This document shows, one piece after another, positions 7,297 through 15,447 of a DNA stretch of 17,490 bases. Positions within the stretch are counted from its first letter, which is position 1; the number at the start of each line of letters is the position of its first letter. This stretch comes from Caryophanales bacterium UBA2253. Its GTDB lineage: Bacteria > Bacillota_I > Bacilli_A > ML615J-28 > CAG-698. Location of the stretch: positions 1-17,490 of the forward strand of contig DDXT01000008.1 in the NCBI GenBank assembly GCA_002347755.1, in the 5' to 3' direction. The translations under genes and the position numbers were made by a program. The notes below the pieces were generated by a model that searched no databases, had not been told where the DNA came from, and worked only from the letters and a program-made list of their open reading frames with translations.

Positions 7297-7701
7297 ATGA
7301 AAACTATTGTTATTGGCGTCATCGGGGCCGATGTTCACGCTGTTGGCAATCGAATCATTGACTATGTGCTCACCCAAGGCGGGTTCAATGTCGTCAATAT
7401 CGGCGTTCTTTCTTCTCAAGAAGATTTCATTAACGCCGCCATCGAATCCGACGCGAAAATGATTCTGGTTTCCTCATTATATGGTCACGGGGAGATTGAT
7501 TGTCGGGGAATGCGTGAAAAGTGCATCGAAGCGGGAATCGGAAACATCCTTCTCTACGTCGGCGGAAACATCGTCGTGGGGAAACAAGATTTCGCGACCG
7601 TTGAAAAACGCTTTTTGGATATGGGATTTAACCGAGTCTTTCCTCCGGGGGTCAACATCGATCAAGTCGTTCCGACGATCAAAGCCGACTTGGGAGAATA
7701 G
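7297..7701 (+). CDS. glmS: Glutamate mutase sigma subunit (B12-binding)
   Basis: The small cobalamin-binding component of glutamate mutase, which interconverts L-glutamate and (2S,3S)-3-methylaspartate together with GlmE and adenosylcobalamin. The 134-residue length and the sequence closely follow the clostridial MutS/GlmS proteins. The base-off B12 motif DxHxxG is intact at Asp12, His14 and Gly17 (DVHAVG); His14 is the expected lower axial cobalt ligand. The Rossmann-like signatures 'GVLSSQEDF', 'SSLYGHGE' and 'YVGGNIVVG' are all present. AAAGGAG (7284-7290) precedes the ATG. This is the first gene of the operon. The next gene starts one base after its stop, which suggests translational coupling with the reactivase. 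Confidence 0.96.
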   Translation: MKTIVIGVIGADVHAVGNRIIDYVLTQGGFNVVNIGVLSSQEDFINAAIESDAKMILVSSLYGHGEIDCRGMREKCIEAGIGNILLYVGGNIVVGKQDFATVEKRFLDMGFNRVFPPGVNIDQVVPTIKADLGE

Positions 7702-7702
7702 G

Positions 7703-9082
7703 ATGAAGCCTTATTTGTTGGTAGATTTCGGATCTACTTACACCAAACTAACGGCGGTCGATGTGGACGCGGGAACCCTGTTGGGAACCGCTTCGCATTT
7801 TTCGACGGTTGAGGAAGACATCAGCATCGGCTATCACAGTGCTCTAAAGCAATTGTCCGAAAAGTTCGGCAAATATGACTTTTTCAAGATCATCGCTTGT
7901 TCTTCAGCCGCCGGCGGTTTAAAAATGGCGGCCATCGGATTGGTGGAGGAACTGACGGTCGAAGCCGCCAAACGGGCTTGTTTCGGGGCGGGGGGAAAAG
8001 TCGATTTGGTTTTTTCCCATTATTTAACAATCGGGGAAGTTCAAAAGATCATTGATTCGCACATTGACATCGTGTTATTGGCCGGGGGAACGGACGGGGG
8101 CAACAGCGATGTGGTCATTCATAATGCCAAAATGCTGGGAACCGGAAAGGTTACCGTTCCGATCATCTACGCCGGAAACAAGAGCTGTCAGGATGAGATC
8201 AGCAGCATTTTTACGGAATACGGGCTTAACGGCTTCATTTGTGACAACATCATGCCGCGGCTGAACGTGTTGGAGATTGAAAAAGCCAAAGACATCATTA
8301 GACAAATATTTCTTCAGAACATCATTGTGGCGAAAGGCATCAAACAGATCGAATCGGAGATTGACGAAGTCATGCTTCCGACTCCTTTTGCGGTCCTGAA
8401 AGCCGCTGAGTTGCTCTCCAGGGGATATTTGCATGAGAACGGATTCGGAGACATCGTCCTATGCGACATTGGGGGAGCCACCACCGATGTTTATTCCATC
8501 GGAAACGGCTATCCAAAACGAGCCGATGTCGTTCTCAAAGGACTGGAAGAGCCTTTTGCCAAACGAACGGTGGAGGGCGATTTGGGAATGCGCTGGTCCG
8601 CGGAAGGCGTTTTGCAGACCCAAAGCGAACAGGATCTCAAACTGTTCGCCGAACAGGGAATGGACATCCATCTGGAAGCAAAATACCGTCATGACCACGT
8701 AGACATGGTTCCAAAGAATGCCAAAGACGAAGCCGTCGATCGCGTTTTCGCGGAGATTTGCAATGATGTAGCCATGAGCCGACATGTTGGAAAAATGGAA
8801 ATGGCATATACCCCAATGGGTATGATGTACTTTCAGGTTGGAAAAGATCTATCCGAAGTCAACTACGTGATCGGGACCGGAGGAGTTGTCATTCACGATT
8901 CCCAACCAACGGCAATTTTGAATAAACTATGCTTTAACCCGAAGAAACCGTTGGAATTGCGTCCGAAAAAAACCAAGTTCATGCTAGACAAACAATACAT
9001 TCTCTCCGCCATGGGGCTTTTGAGCCTAGAATACCCCGAGATTGCCTTAAAAATAATGAAAAAAAATCTGGAGTTAATTTAG
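7703..9082 (+). CDS. glmL: Glutamate mutase reactivating factor (ASKHA-family ATPase)
   Basis: A MutL/GlmL protein, which uses ATP to expel damaged cobalamin from glutamate mutase; it belongs to the actin/Hsp70-like ATPase superfamily. From the ATG at 7703 the protein has 459 residues, the family's usual size. The nucleotide-binding signatures are seen in order: DFGSTYTKL at 8-16 (phosphate 1), AGGTDGG at 127-133, DIGGATTDVYS at 255-265 (phosphate 2) and IGTGGVV at 390-396 (adenosine region). I chose this start because GGGAG (7692-7696) is six bases upstream and the DFGST motif sits at the N-terminus as in relatives; the longer upstream frame overlaps glmS and is not homologous. Placement between the two mutase subunit genes is the classic clostridial order. 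It is not the DNA mismatch repair protein of the same name. Confidence 0.95.
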   Translation: MKPYLLVDFGSTYTKLTAVDVDAGTLLGTASHFSTVEEDISIGYHSALKQLSEKFGKYDFFKIIACSSAAGGLKMAAIGLVEELTVEAAKRACFGAGGKVDLVFSHYLTIGEVQKIIDSHIDIVLLAGGTDGGNSDVVIHNAKMLGTGKVTVPIIYAGNKSCQDEISSIFTEYGLNGFICDNIMPRLNVLEIEKAKDIIRQIFLQNIIVAKGIKQIESEIDEVMLPTPFAVLKAAELLSRGYLHENGFGDIVLCDIGGATTDVYSIGNGYPKRADVVLKGLEEPFAKRTVEGDLGMRWSAEGVLQTQSEQDLKLFAEQGMDIHLEAKYRHDHVDMVPKNAKDEAVDRVFAEICNDVAMSRHVGKMEMAYTPMGMMYFQVGKDLSEVNYVIGTGGVVIHDSQPTAILNKLCFNPKKPLELRPKKTKFMLDKQYILSAMGLLSLEYPEIALKIMKKNLELI

Positions 9083-9088
9083 AAGATT

Positions 9089-10546
9089 ATGGAACTAAAA
9101 AATAAGAAATGGACCGAAGAAGAATTTCTCCGCGTCAGAAAAGAAGTTCTGGCCTCTTGGCCAACCGGAAGCAGCAAACTTCTTGATTTGGATACCGCCG
9201 TGGAAAATCTGAAGAAGATTCCACCGCACAAAAACTTTCCTTTGAAATTGGCGGAAGCAAAGAAACAAGGGCGAACCATGGTTCAGCCCCGAGCGGGAGT
9301 GGCGGATTTAGATCACCACATCGAATTGCTCAAGTTTCTTGAGGGAGCGGGAGCGGATTTTTTGCCTTCTACCATTGATAGTTATACCAGACAAAATCGT
9401 TATTCGGAAGCTCAGCGCGGAATCGATGAAAGCCGAGCCCAAAACCGCAGCATGCTTAACGGCTTTCCGGCCGTAAATTACGGGGTCGAACTATGCAAAC
9501 TGGTCGCTGACAGCGTCAATGTTCCGGTTCAAGCCCGGCACGGTACTCCGGATTCGCGTCTGCTCGCCGAAATAATCCATGCGGCGGGTTGGACTTCAAA
9601 TGAGGGCGGGGGGATCTCTTATAACCTTCCTTACGCGAAGAGCGTTTCGATTGCGGACAGCCTTTGGTATTGGCAGTATTGCGACCGCTTGGTCGGATAT
9701 TACGAAGATCATGGCGCCCACATCAACCGGGAGCCTTTTGGCCCGCTGACCGGAACTTTGGTCCCGCCGTCCATTTCCAACGCCATCAGCATCATTGAAG
9801 CGTTGCTGGCCGCGGAACAAGGCGTAAAAAGCATTACCGTTGGCTATGGAATGGGCGGAAACGTCCTTCAGGACATCGCGGCCATCCGAACATTGGCATC
9901 TCAGACCGAAGAATATTTAAACAAATATGGATACCAAGACGTGGTCGTCACGACGGTTTTTCATCAATGGATGGCCGGTTTTCCAGCCGACGAATCCAAA
10001 GCCATGGGTTTGATTGCCATGAGTTCCACCGTTGCGGCTTTAAGCAAAGCCACCAAGATGATCACGAAGACGCCGCTGGAATCAGTGGGAATTCCGACCA
10101 AAGAAGCTAATGCTCAAGGGATCAAGGCTTCAAAGATGGTCGTCAGTTTGCTTAAAGACCAATCCTATGTGAATTGCGTTCAGCTGCACGAAGAAGAAGA
10201 GCAAATCAAACGGGAAGTCAATTCGCTCCTATATCATGTTTTCCAACTTGGCGATGGCGATTTAGCCGTCGGGACCGTTAAAGTTTTTGAACAAGGAATA
10301 ATCGACATTCCGTTTGCGCCGAGTCGTTTCAACGCCGGGAAAATGCTTCCGGCTCGCGACAATGACGGCTTTATCCGAATTTTGGATTTTGGAAACTTAG
10401 GATTCACAGAAGATATTAAACAATTTCATCGCCAGAAAATAGAAGAAAGGGCAAAATTTGAAGGCCGGGAAGTTTCTTTCCAAATGACTGTTGACGACAT
10501 TTATGCCGTTAGCGAAGGCGAGCTTATCGGGCGTCCAAAGAAATAA
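9089..10546 (+). CDS. glmE: Glutamate mutase epsilon (catalytic) subunit
   Basis: The large TIM-barrel subunit that binds glutamate and carries out the radical carbon-skeleton rearrangement with the GlmS-bound coenzyme B12. It has 485 residues, against about 483 in Clostridium cochlearium. The known substrate-binding residues are conserved: Arg68 in QPRAG, Arg101 in SYTRQNRY, Arg150 in QARHGTPDS, Glu172 in SNEGGG and Tyr182 in LPYAK. These correspond to Arg66, Arg100, Arg149, Glu171 and Tyr181 of the clostridial enzyme. The arginine set marks a glutamate mutase, not another B12 mutase. It starts six bases after glmL with only a weak AGAAG site, so translation may depend on coupling. The reaction feeds the ammonia-lyase encoded next. 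Confidence 0.97.
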   Translation: MELKNKKWTEEEFLRVRKEVLASWPTGSSKLLDLDTAVENLKKIPPHKNFPLKLAEAKKQGRTMVQPRAGVADLDHHIELLKFLEGAGADFLPSTIDSYTRQNRYSEAQRGIDESRAQNRSMLNGFPAVNYGVELCKLVADSVNVPVQARHGTPDSRLLAEIIHAAGWTSNEGGGISYNLPYAKSVSIADSLWYWQYCDRLVGYYEDHGAHINREPFGPLTGTLVPPSISNAISIIEALLAAEQGVKSITVGYGMGGNVLQDIAAIRTLASQTEEYLNKYGYQDVVVTTVFHQWMAGFPADESKAMGLIAMSSTVAALSKATKMITKTPLESVGIPTKEANAQGIKASKMVVSLLKDQSYVNCVQLHEEEEQIKREVNSLLYHVFQLGDGDLAVGTVKVFEQGIIDIPFAPSRFNAGKMLPARDNDGFIRILDFGNLGFTEDIKQFHRQKIEERAKFEGREVSFQMTVDDIYAVSEGELIGRPKK

Positions 10547-10551
10547 TTATT

Positions 10552-11802
10552 ATGAAAATCATTGATGTAATATTAACTAAATCGTATACCGGATTTTATT
10601 TTGATGACCAGAAGGCCATCAAATCAGGAGCAAGACTGGATGGCTTTCGCTATATCGGGGAACCGATGACCGAAGGCTTTTCCGCCATTCGTCAAACCGG
10701 AGAAGCCATCTCCGTCCAATTGGTTTTGGAAGACGGATCCGTGGCCGTCGGGGACTGCGCGGCCGTTCAATACAGCGGCGCCGGCGGAAGAGATCCGCTT
10801 TTCCTGGCCAAAGATTTCATCCCCTTCATTGAAAAAAATCTTAGGTCCTCGCTGATCGGCGAAGACGTCTTGTCGTTCCGAAAATTGGCGGAGAAATACG
10901 ATTGCTTGAAAGTTGATGGAAAGCGGCTGCACACGGCCATTCGTTACGGAATTACCCAAGCCCTTTTGCGAGCGGCGGCCATCGTCGAGAAATTGACCAT
11001 GGCCGAAGTCATTCGCCAGGAATACGGAATCAAGGAGCGCACTTTCGAACCGGTAGCGGTGTTTACCCAATCCGGTGACGAACGTTACGCCAACGCAGAC
11101 AAAATGATCATCAAAGAAGCCGACGTTTTGCCTCATGCTCTGATCAACAACGTTCAAACCAAGCTGGGTTTGCATGGGGAGATTTTATTTGAATACGTTA
11201 GTTGGCTGCGAAACCGCATTCTGAAGCTTCGCGTCCGTTCGGACTATAACCCGGTCCTGCACATTGACACTTACGGAACGCTGGGAATTGCTTTCAACTA
11301 CGATGTTCCGAAAATAGTCGAGTACCTTAAAACGCTTTGCGAGGCCGCGGCTCCTTTTAAACTTCGGATCGAAGGGCCGGTTGATACCGGCGATTCGGAA
11401 GGAACGATGAAGTACCTGATGGAGATTACCAAAATGCTCGACGAAAAAAACATTCCGGTGGAGATCGTCGCCGACGAATGGTGCAACACTCTGGAAGACA
11501 TCATCCTGTTCGCGGACAACAAAGCCGGACACATGTTGCAAATCAAAACTCCGGATTTGGGCGGCGTCAACAATGTGGCGGAAGCCATCATTTATTGCAA
11601 TAAAAAACACATTGGCAGTTATTGCGGCGGAACTTGTAATGAAACCAACATTTCCAGCGAAGTCACAACCAACATCGCCATTGCTTGCCAAGCCACTCAA
11701 TGCCTGGCCAAACCGGGAATGGGAACTGATGAAGGTTACATGATCGTAAAAAATGAAATGAATCGAACTATTGCTTTAGCCAATAGCAGAAAGCGAGACT
11801 AA
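10552..11802 (+). CDS. mal: Methylaspartate ammonia-lyase
   Basis: Removes ammonia from (2S,3S)-3-methylaspartate to give mesaconate; a member of the enolase superfamily. At 416 residues it matches the usual length of about 413. Every key residue is present with a constant offset of one from the clostridial/Citrobacter numbering: His195 (LPHAL), magnesium ligands Asp239 (HIDTYG), Glu274 (RIEGP) and Asp308 (VADEW), and the catalytic base Lys332 (LQIKTPD). The gene lies five bases after glmE and one base before citD. Its own ribosome site is poor, so coupling to glmE is likely. Function is about as certain as sequence allows. Confidence 0.97.
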   Translation: MKIIDVILTKSYTGFYFDDQKAIKSGARLDGFRYIGEPMTEGFSAIRQTGEAISVQLVLEDGSVAVGDCAAVQYSGAGGRDPLFLAKDFIPFIEKNLRSSLIGEDVLSFRKLAEKYDCLKVDGKRLHTAIRYGITQALLRAAAIVEKLTMAEVIRQEYGIKERTFEPVAVFTQSGDERYANADKMIIKEADVLPHALINNVQTKLGLHGEILFEYVSWLRNRILKLRVRSDYNPVLHIDTYGTLGIAFNYDVPKIVEYLKTLCEAAAPFKLRIEGPVDTGDSEGTMKYLMEITKMLDEKNIPVEIVADEWCNTLEDIILFADNKAGHMLQIKTPDLGGVNNVAEAIIYCNKKHIGSYCGGTCNETNISSEVTTNIAIACQATQCLAKPGMGTDEGYMIVKNEMNRTIALANSRKRD

Positions 11803-11803
11803 T

Positions 11804-12055
11804 ATGAAAATTGGCATAGCCGGGACGCTTGAGTCCAACGATGTGATGATGACCGTCAAAGAATCCGCTACCCCCAAGATCGTCATTGAAAGCATCGTCT
11901 ATGATTATTTTTCCAAGCAAATACGCGACACGATCGTTCGTACCCTTGAAGAGATGAACATCAACAATGTCGAAGTGCTATGCCAGGATCGCGGCGCTCT
12001 CGATTACGCCATCAAAGCGCGATTGATCACCGCCATCGAAAGGATGCGAGAATAA
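11804..12055 (+). CDS. citD: Citrate/citramalate lyase acyl carrier protein (gamma subunit)
   Basis: A small acyl carrier protein that carries the phosphoribosyl-dephospho-CoA arm of the lyase complex. The attachment Ser11 lies in the conserved AGTLESNDVM. The second family signature, 'QDRGALDYAIKARL', is near the C-terminus. At 83 residues it is slightly shorter than the roughly 90-100 of typical CitD proteins, mainly at the two ends; both signatures are kept. It begins one base after mal, and its TAA overlaps the ATG of citE by one base. In this setting the carried acyl group is probably acetyl exchanged for citramalyl. True citrate lyase cannot be excluded from this protein alone. Confidence 0.92.
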   Translation: MKIGIAGTLESNDVMMTVKESATPKIVIESIVYDYFSKQIRDTIVRTLEEMNINNVEVLCQDRGALDYAIKARLITAIERMRE

Positions 12056-12924
12056 TGCGCCGCAGCTTGCTTTTTATCCCCGGGAATAATCCGGCGATGC
12101 TTCAAAACGCCGATGTTTTTGAAAGCGATGCCATCATCATTGATTTGGAAGACGCCGTCAGCGTTTCCGAAAAAGACAGCGCCAGAAACTTGGTTGGTTA
12201 TTATTTAAAATCCGCTCTGGAAAACGATTTGGAGAAAGTCATTCGCATCAACGGATTGGATACCAAATATGGCCTGGCGGACCTGAAAGCCGTCGTCAGT
12301 GACAAGATTGATACGATCATGCTCCCCAAAGCCAATGTTGAAGACGTGAAACGTCTGGGAGAGATTTTGGCCGGTTTGGAAAAAGAACGGGGAATGAAGA
12401 AAAAAATCGGGATCATCCCGATCATTGAATTGGCTTCCTCCGTTTTGGAAACCGAGAAAATCGCCAAGCAGAACCGGATCAGTGGTATGCTTTTGGGAGC
12501 GGAAGATCTCACGACCGATTTGGGAATCGAAAGAACCAAAACCGGTTCGGAAATTTTATTTCCGCGTTTTCAAGTCATTTATGCTTGCGCCGCCAACAAA
12601 ATCGATGCCATCGATACCCCTTTTACTGACACCAAAGACGAAATCGGACTTTCCGCGGATTGCAAGATCGCCGCCGAACTGGGAATGAACGCCAAAACTT
12701 GCATTCATCCGAATCAGGTGGAAACGGTAAATAAATATTTTTCTCCGAGCCAAAAACTCATCGATTGGTCGCTTCGAGTCATGGAAGCCCAGAAAAAAGC
12801 TGAAGGAAACGGGCTTGGTGTATTTAGTTTGGATGGGAAAATGGTTGACAAACCAATCATTGATAGAGCAAAGAAAGTTCTGGCGAAAGCGGCCAAGTTC
12901 AAAATCACATGGGAGAAAAAATGA
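12055..12924 (+). CDS. citE: Citrate/citramalate lyase beta subunit
   Basis: The cleavage subunit of the lyase: it splits the acyl-ACP thioester, here probably (3S)-citramalyl-ACP, into pyruvate and acetyl-ACP. From the ATG at 12055 it has 289 residues, normal for CitE. TIM-barrel signatures of the HpcH/HpaI-CitE family are clear: SLLFIPGN at the N-terminus, DLEDAV at 30-35, PIIELA with Glu125 and GAED at 148-151 (Glu125 and Asp151 are the likely magnesium ligands), and CIHPNQ near the C-terminus. AAAGGA lies ten bases before the start, which overlaps the citD stop by one base. A longer in-frame extension to 11980 lies inside citD and is not needed. Confidence 0.94.
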   Translation: MRRSLLFIPGNNPAMLQNADVFESDAIIIDLEDAVSVSEKDSARNLVGYYLKSALENDLEKVIRINGLDTKYGLADLKAVVSDKIDTIMLPKANVEDVKRLGEILAGLEKERGMKKKIGIIPIIELASSVLETEKIAKQNRISGMLLGAEDLTTDLGIERTKTGSEILFPRFQVIYACAANKIDAIDTPFTDTKDEIGLSADCKIAAELGMNAKTCIHPNQVETVNKYFSPSQKLIDWSLRVMEAQKKAEGNGLGVFSLDGKMVDKPIIDRAKKVLAKAAKFKITWEKK

Positions 12925-14444
12925 AAAATCAAATCAATCGGGAAGTTCCGGAAGGCTTTCGGCCGTTTGTTTCTTCAAACAATTATCATAACGATGAATA
13001 CCAAACCATTCCGGAGAAAGCGAAGCATAACCAGATTGTTTTTCTGGACTCTTTGGAGTCCGCCTTTTCGCTTTTTAAAATCCGCGACGGGATGACGCTT
13101 TCCTTCCATCATCACCTGCGAAACGGGGATGAAGTGCTGAATCAAACCGCGGAAGTTGTAAAAAAATTAAACCTTCGGGATATGCATTTTGCCCCGAGTT
13201 CGATTTTTCCCAACAATGAGATTCTATCAGAACTGATTGATTCCGGAAACATCAGCCGGGTGACCACCAATTACCTGAATGGACCGGTGGCCAAAACCAT
13301 CTCGGGAGGTCATCTGAAAAACCTTTTAGTCATGGAAACCCACGGCGGAAGGGCTCGATCGGTGGAAACCGGCGAGTTGGCCATTGACGTGGCTTTTTTG
13401 GCGACTCCGGCTGTGGATAAAACCGGTAACGGAACCGGTGCCCTTGGCAAAAATGCCTGCGGTTCGCTGGGCTATGCCATCCCCGATTTAAAATACGCCA
13501 AAAAAGTAGTCTTGGTCACCGATGCTTTGGTTGACCATCTTGACGATCCGGAGTTTTCTTCGGAATACGTGGATGCGGTTGTGGTTTTGCCAAACATTGG
13601 TGAACGAAAAGGAATCGTTTCCGGGACCACCAAAATAACCAACGACCCGGTGGGTTTAAAAATGGCCCGTGATACCGCGAGACTGCTTTCGGAACTCGGG
13701 ATGATTCAGCCGGGTTTTTCGATGCAGACCGGAGCGGGGGGAACTACGCTGGCGGTCGCCGAATACGTCAAAAGATTGATGGTCGAGAAGAAGATTGTTG
13801 GCGAATTTGCTTCCGGCGGCATCACCGGGTATTATGTTAAAATGTTGGAACAGGGACTGTTCAAACGGCTGTACGATGTTCAGTGCTTTGATCTGGAAGC
13901 GGTGGAATCATACCGCACCAACCGAAACCATTTTGCCATATCGGCTTCCGAATACGGTAACCCCCATTTTCCAAAACCAATTGTCAATTCGCTGGATTTC
14001 GTGATCCTCGGGGCGACCGAAATCGACACCGATTTCAACGTCAATGTTACCACGGATTCCAACGGATGGATCATCGGGGGAAGCGGGGGCCATTCCGATA
14101 CCGCCAACGGCGCCAAATTAACCGTCATTACCACCAACCTCATCAAATCCCGAATGCCGATCATCAAAAAACATGTCATGACGATCACCACTCCCGGGGA
14201 GGATGTCGATATTTTGGTAACCGAGCGAGGGATCGCGATCAATCCGCGACGGACGGATTTGCTTGAAAAACTGAAAGACAGCAAACTAAAAATCATGGGA
14301 ATAGCGGACCTATTGGAACTCAGCCATCGCATCACCATGGAACCGATGGCCTTCAAGCACGGTCAGAAGATCATCGGGGTCGTAAAATACCGCGACGGAT
14401 CAATCATTGACAGCCTTTACCAAGTAAAGAAATCGGTGAATTAA
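12921..14444 (+). CDS. citF: Citrate/citramalate lyase alpha subunit (acyl-ACP transferase)
   Basis: The transferase subunit, which swaps acetate on the carrier protein for the incoming hydroxy-acid and so forms the substrate for CitE. With the start at 12921 it has 507 residues, the usual size. The family signatures are visible: 'SFHHHLRNGD' in the N-terminal part, 'GGRARS...GEL', and 'SGGHSDTANGAKL' near residues 385-400. The start is supported by GGGAG (12911-12915) five bases upstream and by an ATGA overlap of four bases with citE. The alternative ATG at 12909 has no ribosome site. CitF catalyses a CoA-transferase-like reaction. Substrate identity, citramalate over citrate, rests on the neighbouring mal and glm genes. 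Confidence 0.94.
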   Translation: MKNQINREVPEGFRPFVSSNNYHNDEYQTIPEKAKHNQIVFLDSLESAFSLFKIRDGMTLSFHHHLRNGDEVLNQTAEVVKKLNLRDMHFAPSSIFPNNEILSELIDSGNISRVTTNYLNGPVAKTISGGHLKNLLVMETHGGRARSVETGELAIDVAFLATPAVDKTGNGTGALGKNACGSLGYAIPDLKYAKKVVLVTDALVDHLDDPEFSSEYVDAVVVLPNIGERKGIVSGTTKITNDPVGLKMARDTARLLSELGMIQPGFSMQTGAGGTTLAVAEYVKRLMVEKKIVGEFASGGITGYYVKMLEQGLFKRLYDVQCFDLEAVESYRTNRNHFAISASEYGNPHFPKPIVNSLDFVILGATEIDTDFNVNVTTDSNGWIIGGSGGHSDTANGAKLTVITTNLIKSRMPIIKKHVMTITTPGEDVDILVTERGIAINPRRTDLLEKLKDSKLKIMGIADLLELSHRITMEPMAFKHGQKIIGVVKYRDGSIIDSLYQVKKSVN

Positions 14445-14445
14445 C

Positions 14446-15435
14446 ATGGTCATCAAAGAAGTTTTTCTGGAAAACGAAAAAAACAAGATTAAAGCCTTCC
14501 TAAAACGTTTTGATTTGGATCTAGATTTGGATGTAACGGAAACGTTTTACGTCGAAGAAGAAGATAATGTCATTGCGACGGTTTCCCTGAGCAATTACAT
14601 CATCAAGTGCCTGGCGGTTGATGAAGATTACCGTGGGGAAAACTTGGCGGTGGCTTTGGTCGGCGAAACGATCAATCGTTTGTTGGCCCGCCATCAGACT
14701 TTTTACCAAGTTTTCACGAAGCTGATTTATCGGGACATTTTTCTGAACCTGGGTCTGCGTTTGATCATCGAAACGAAAAAGGTGGCGGTTTTGGAAAGCA
14801 GCGCTTACCCCATTACCCAGTACCTCAACGATTTGAAAAAACAGCTGCGTTTGTCGACATTGGATATTGGGGCCATCGTGGTCAATTGTAACCCGATGAC
14901 GCTCGGCCATTTGTTTTTGATCGAAGAAGCGGCCAAAAATCACGCCCGGTTATTGCTTTTCGTGCTCCAAGAAGAACGCTCTTTGTTTACTTATCCCGAA
15001 CGATTCGAGCTGGTGAAACTGGGAACGCAGCATCTGGCCAATGTCACGGTTTTGCCATCGTCGCCTTATTTGGTCTCGAACCTGACTTTCCCAAGTTATT
15101 TCATGAAAGAAGAAAGCGCCCGAAATTCGGAATATGCTCATTTGGACGCGGAAATTTTCAAGCAGTATTTCATGCCGATTTTGGGGATCCGCCGCCGCTA
15201 CATCGGGACGGAATCCCATCCGACCATGCAAGTTTACAATCAAGCCCTTAAAGATGTTTTGGGCGACGGGCTTTTGGAAATCAAACGTCTTCAAAAGGAC
15301 GGGAAAGACATCAGCGCTTCGGTGGTTCGGGCTTTGATTGCCAACCAAGAAGTGGAACGCGCCTTGGAATACGTTCCGGAAGCCACGCGCTCTTTGCTTC
15401 GGGAGATTTCTTTAACAAAATTTAAATCACAATAA
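14446..15435 (+). CDS. citC: Citrate/citramalate lyase ligase (acetate:ACP ligase)
   Basis: Activates the lyase by using ATP and acetate to acetylate the thiol of the prosthetic group on CitD. The 329-residue protein has the expected two parts: an N-terminal GNAT-like region to about residue 130 ('LAVDEDYRGENLA' is the acetyl-CoA-binding-like segment) and a C-terminal nucleotidyltransferase domain. That domain holds CNPMTLGH at 148-155, the T/HxGH nucleotide-binding motif, and ISASVVR at 289-295. It starts one base after citF. Its presence shows that the complex is a true acetyl-ACP lyase of the CitDEF type, not a stand-alone CitE-like protein. CitG and CitX, needed to make and attach the prosthetic group, are not in the window. 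Confidence 0.94.
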   Translation: MVIKEVFLENEKNKIKAFLKRFDLDLDLDVTETFYVEEEDNVIATVSLSNYIIKCLAVDEDYRGENLAVALVGETINRLLARHQTFYQVFTKLIYRDIFLNLGLRLIIETKKVAVLESSAYPITQYLNDLKKQLRLSTLDIGAIVVNCNPMTLGHLFLIEEAAKNHARLLLFVLQEERSLFTYPERFELVKLGTQHLANVTVLPSSPYLVSNLTFPSYFMKEESARNSEYAHLDAEIFKQYFMPILGIRRRYIGTESHPTMQVYNQALKDVLGDGLLEIKRLQKDGKDISASVVRALIANQEVERALEYVPEATRSLLREISLTKFKSQ

Positions 15436-15447
15436 GAAGGAAATCAT

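Noticed and set aside
7481..7702. N-terminal extension of glmL upstream of 7703
   Set aside because: It lies inside glmS in another frame; the ATG at 7703 has a GGGAG site and puts the ATPase motif at the N-terminus as in the family.
11980..12054. N-terminal extension of citE into citD
   Set aside because: The extension is out-of-frame citD coding sequence; CitE proteins begin with the RRSLLFIPG segment encoded from 12055.
12909..12920. Earlier ATG for citF
   Set aside because: No ribosome site precedes it, while GGGAG stands five bases before the ATG at 12921.
8075..14356. Several long minus-strand frames opposite glmL, mal, citE and citF
   Set aside because: They mirror the codon structure of strongly conserved plus-strand genes, lack ribosome sites and resemble no protein family.
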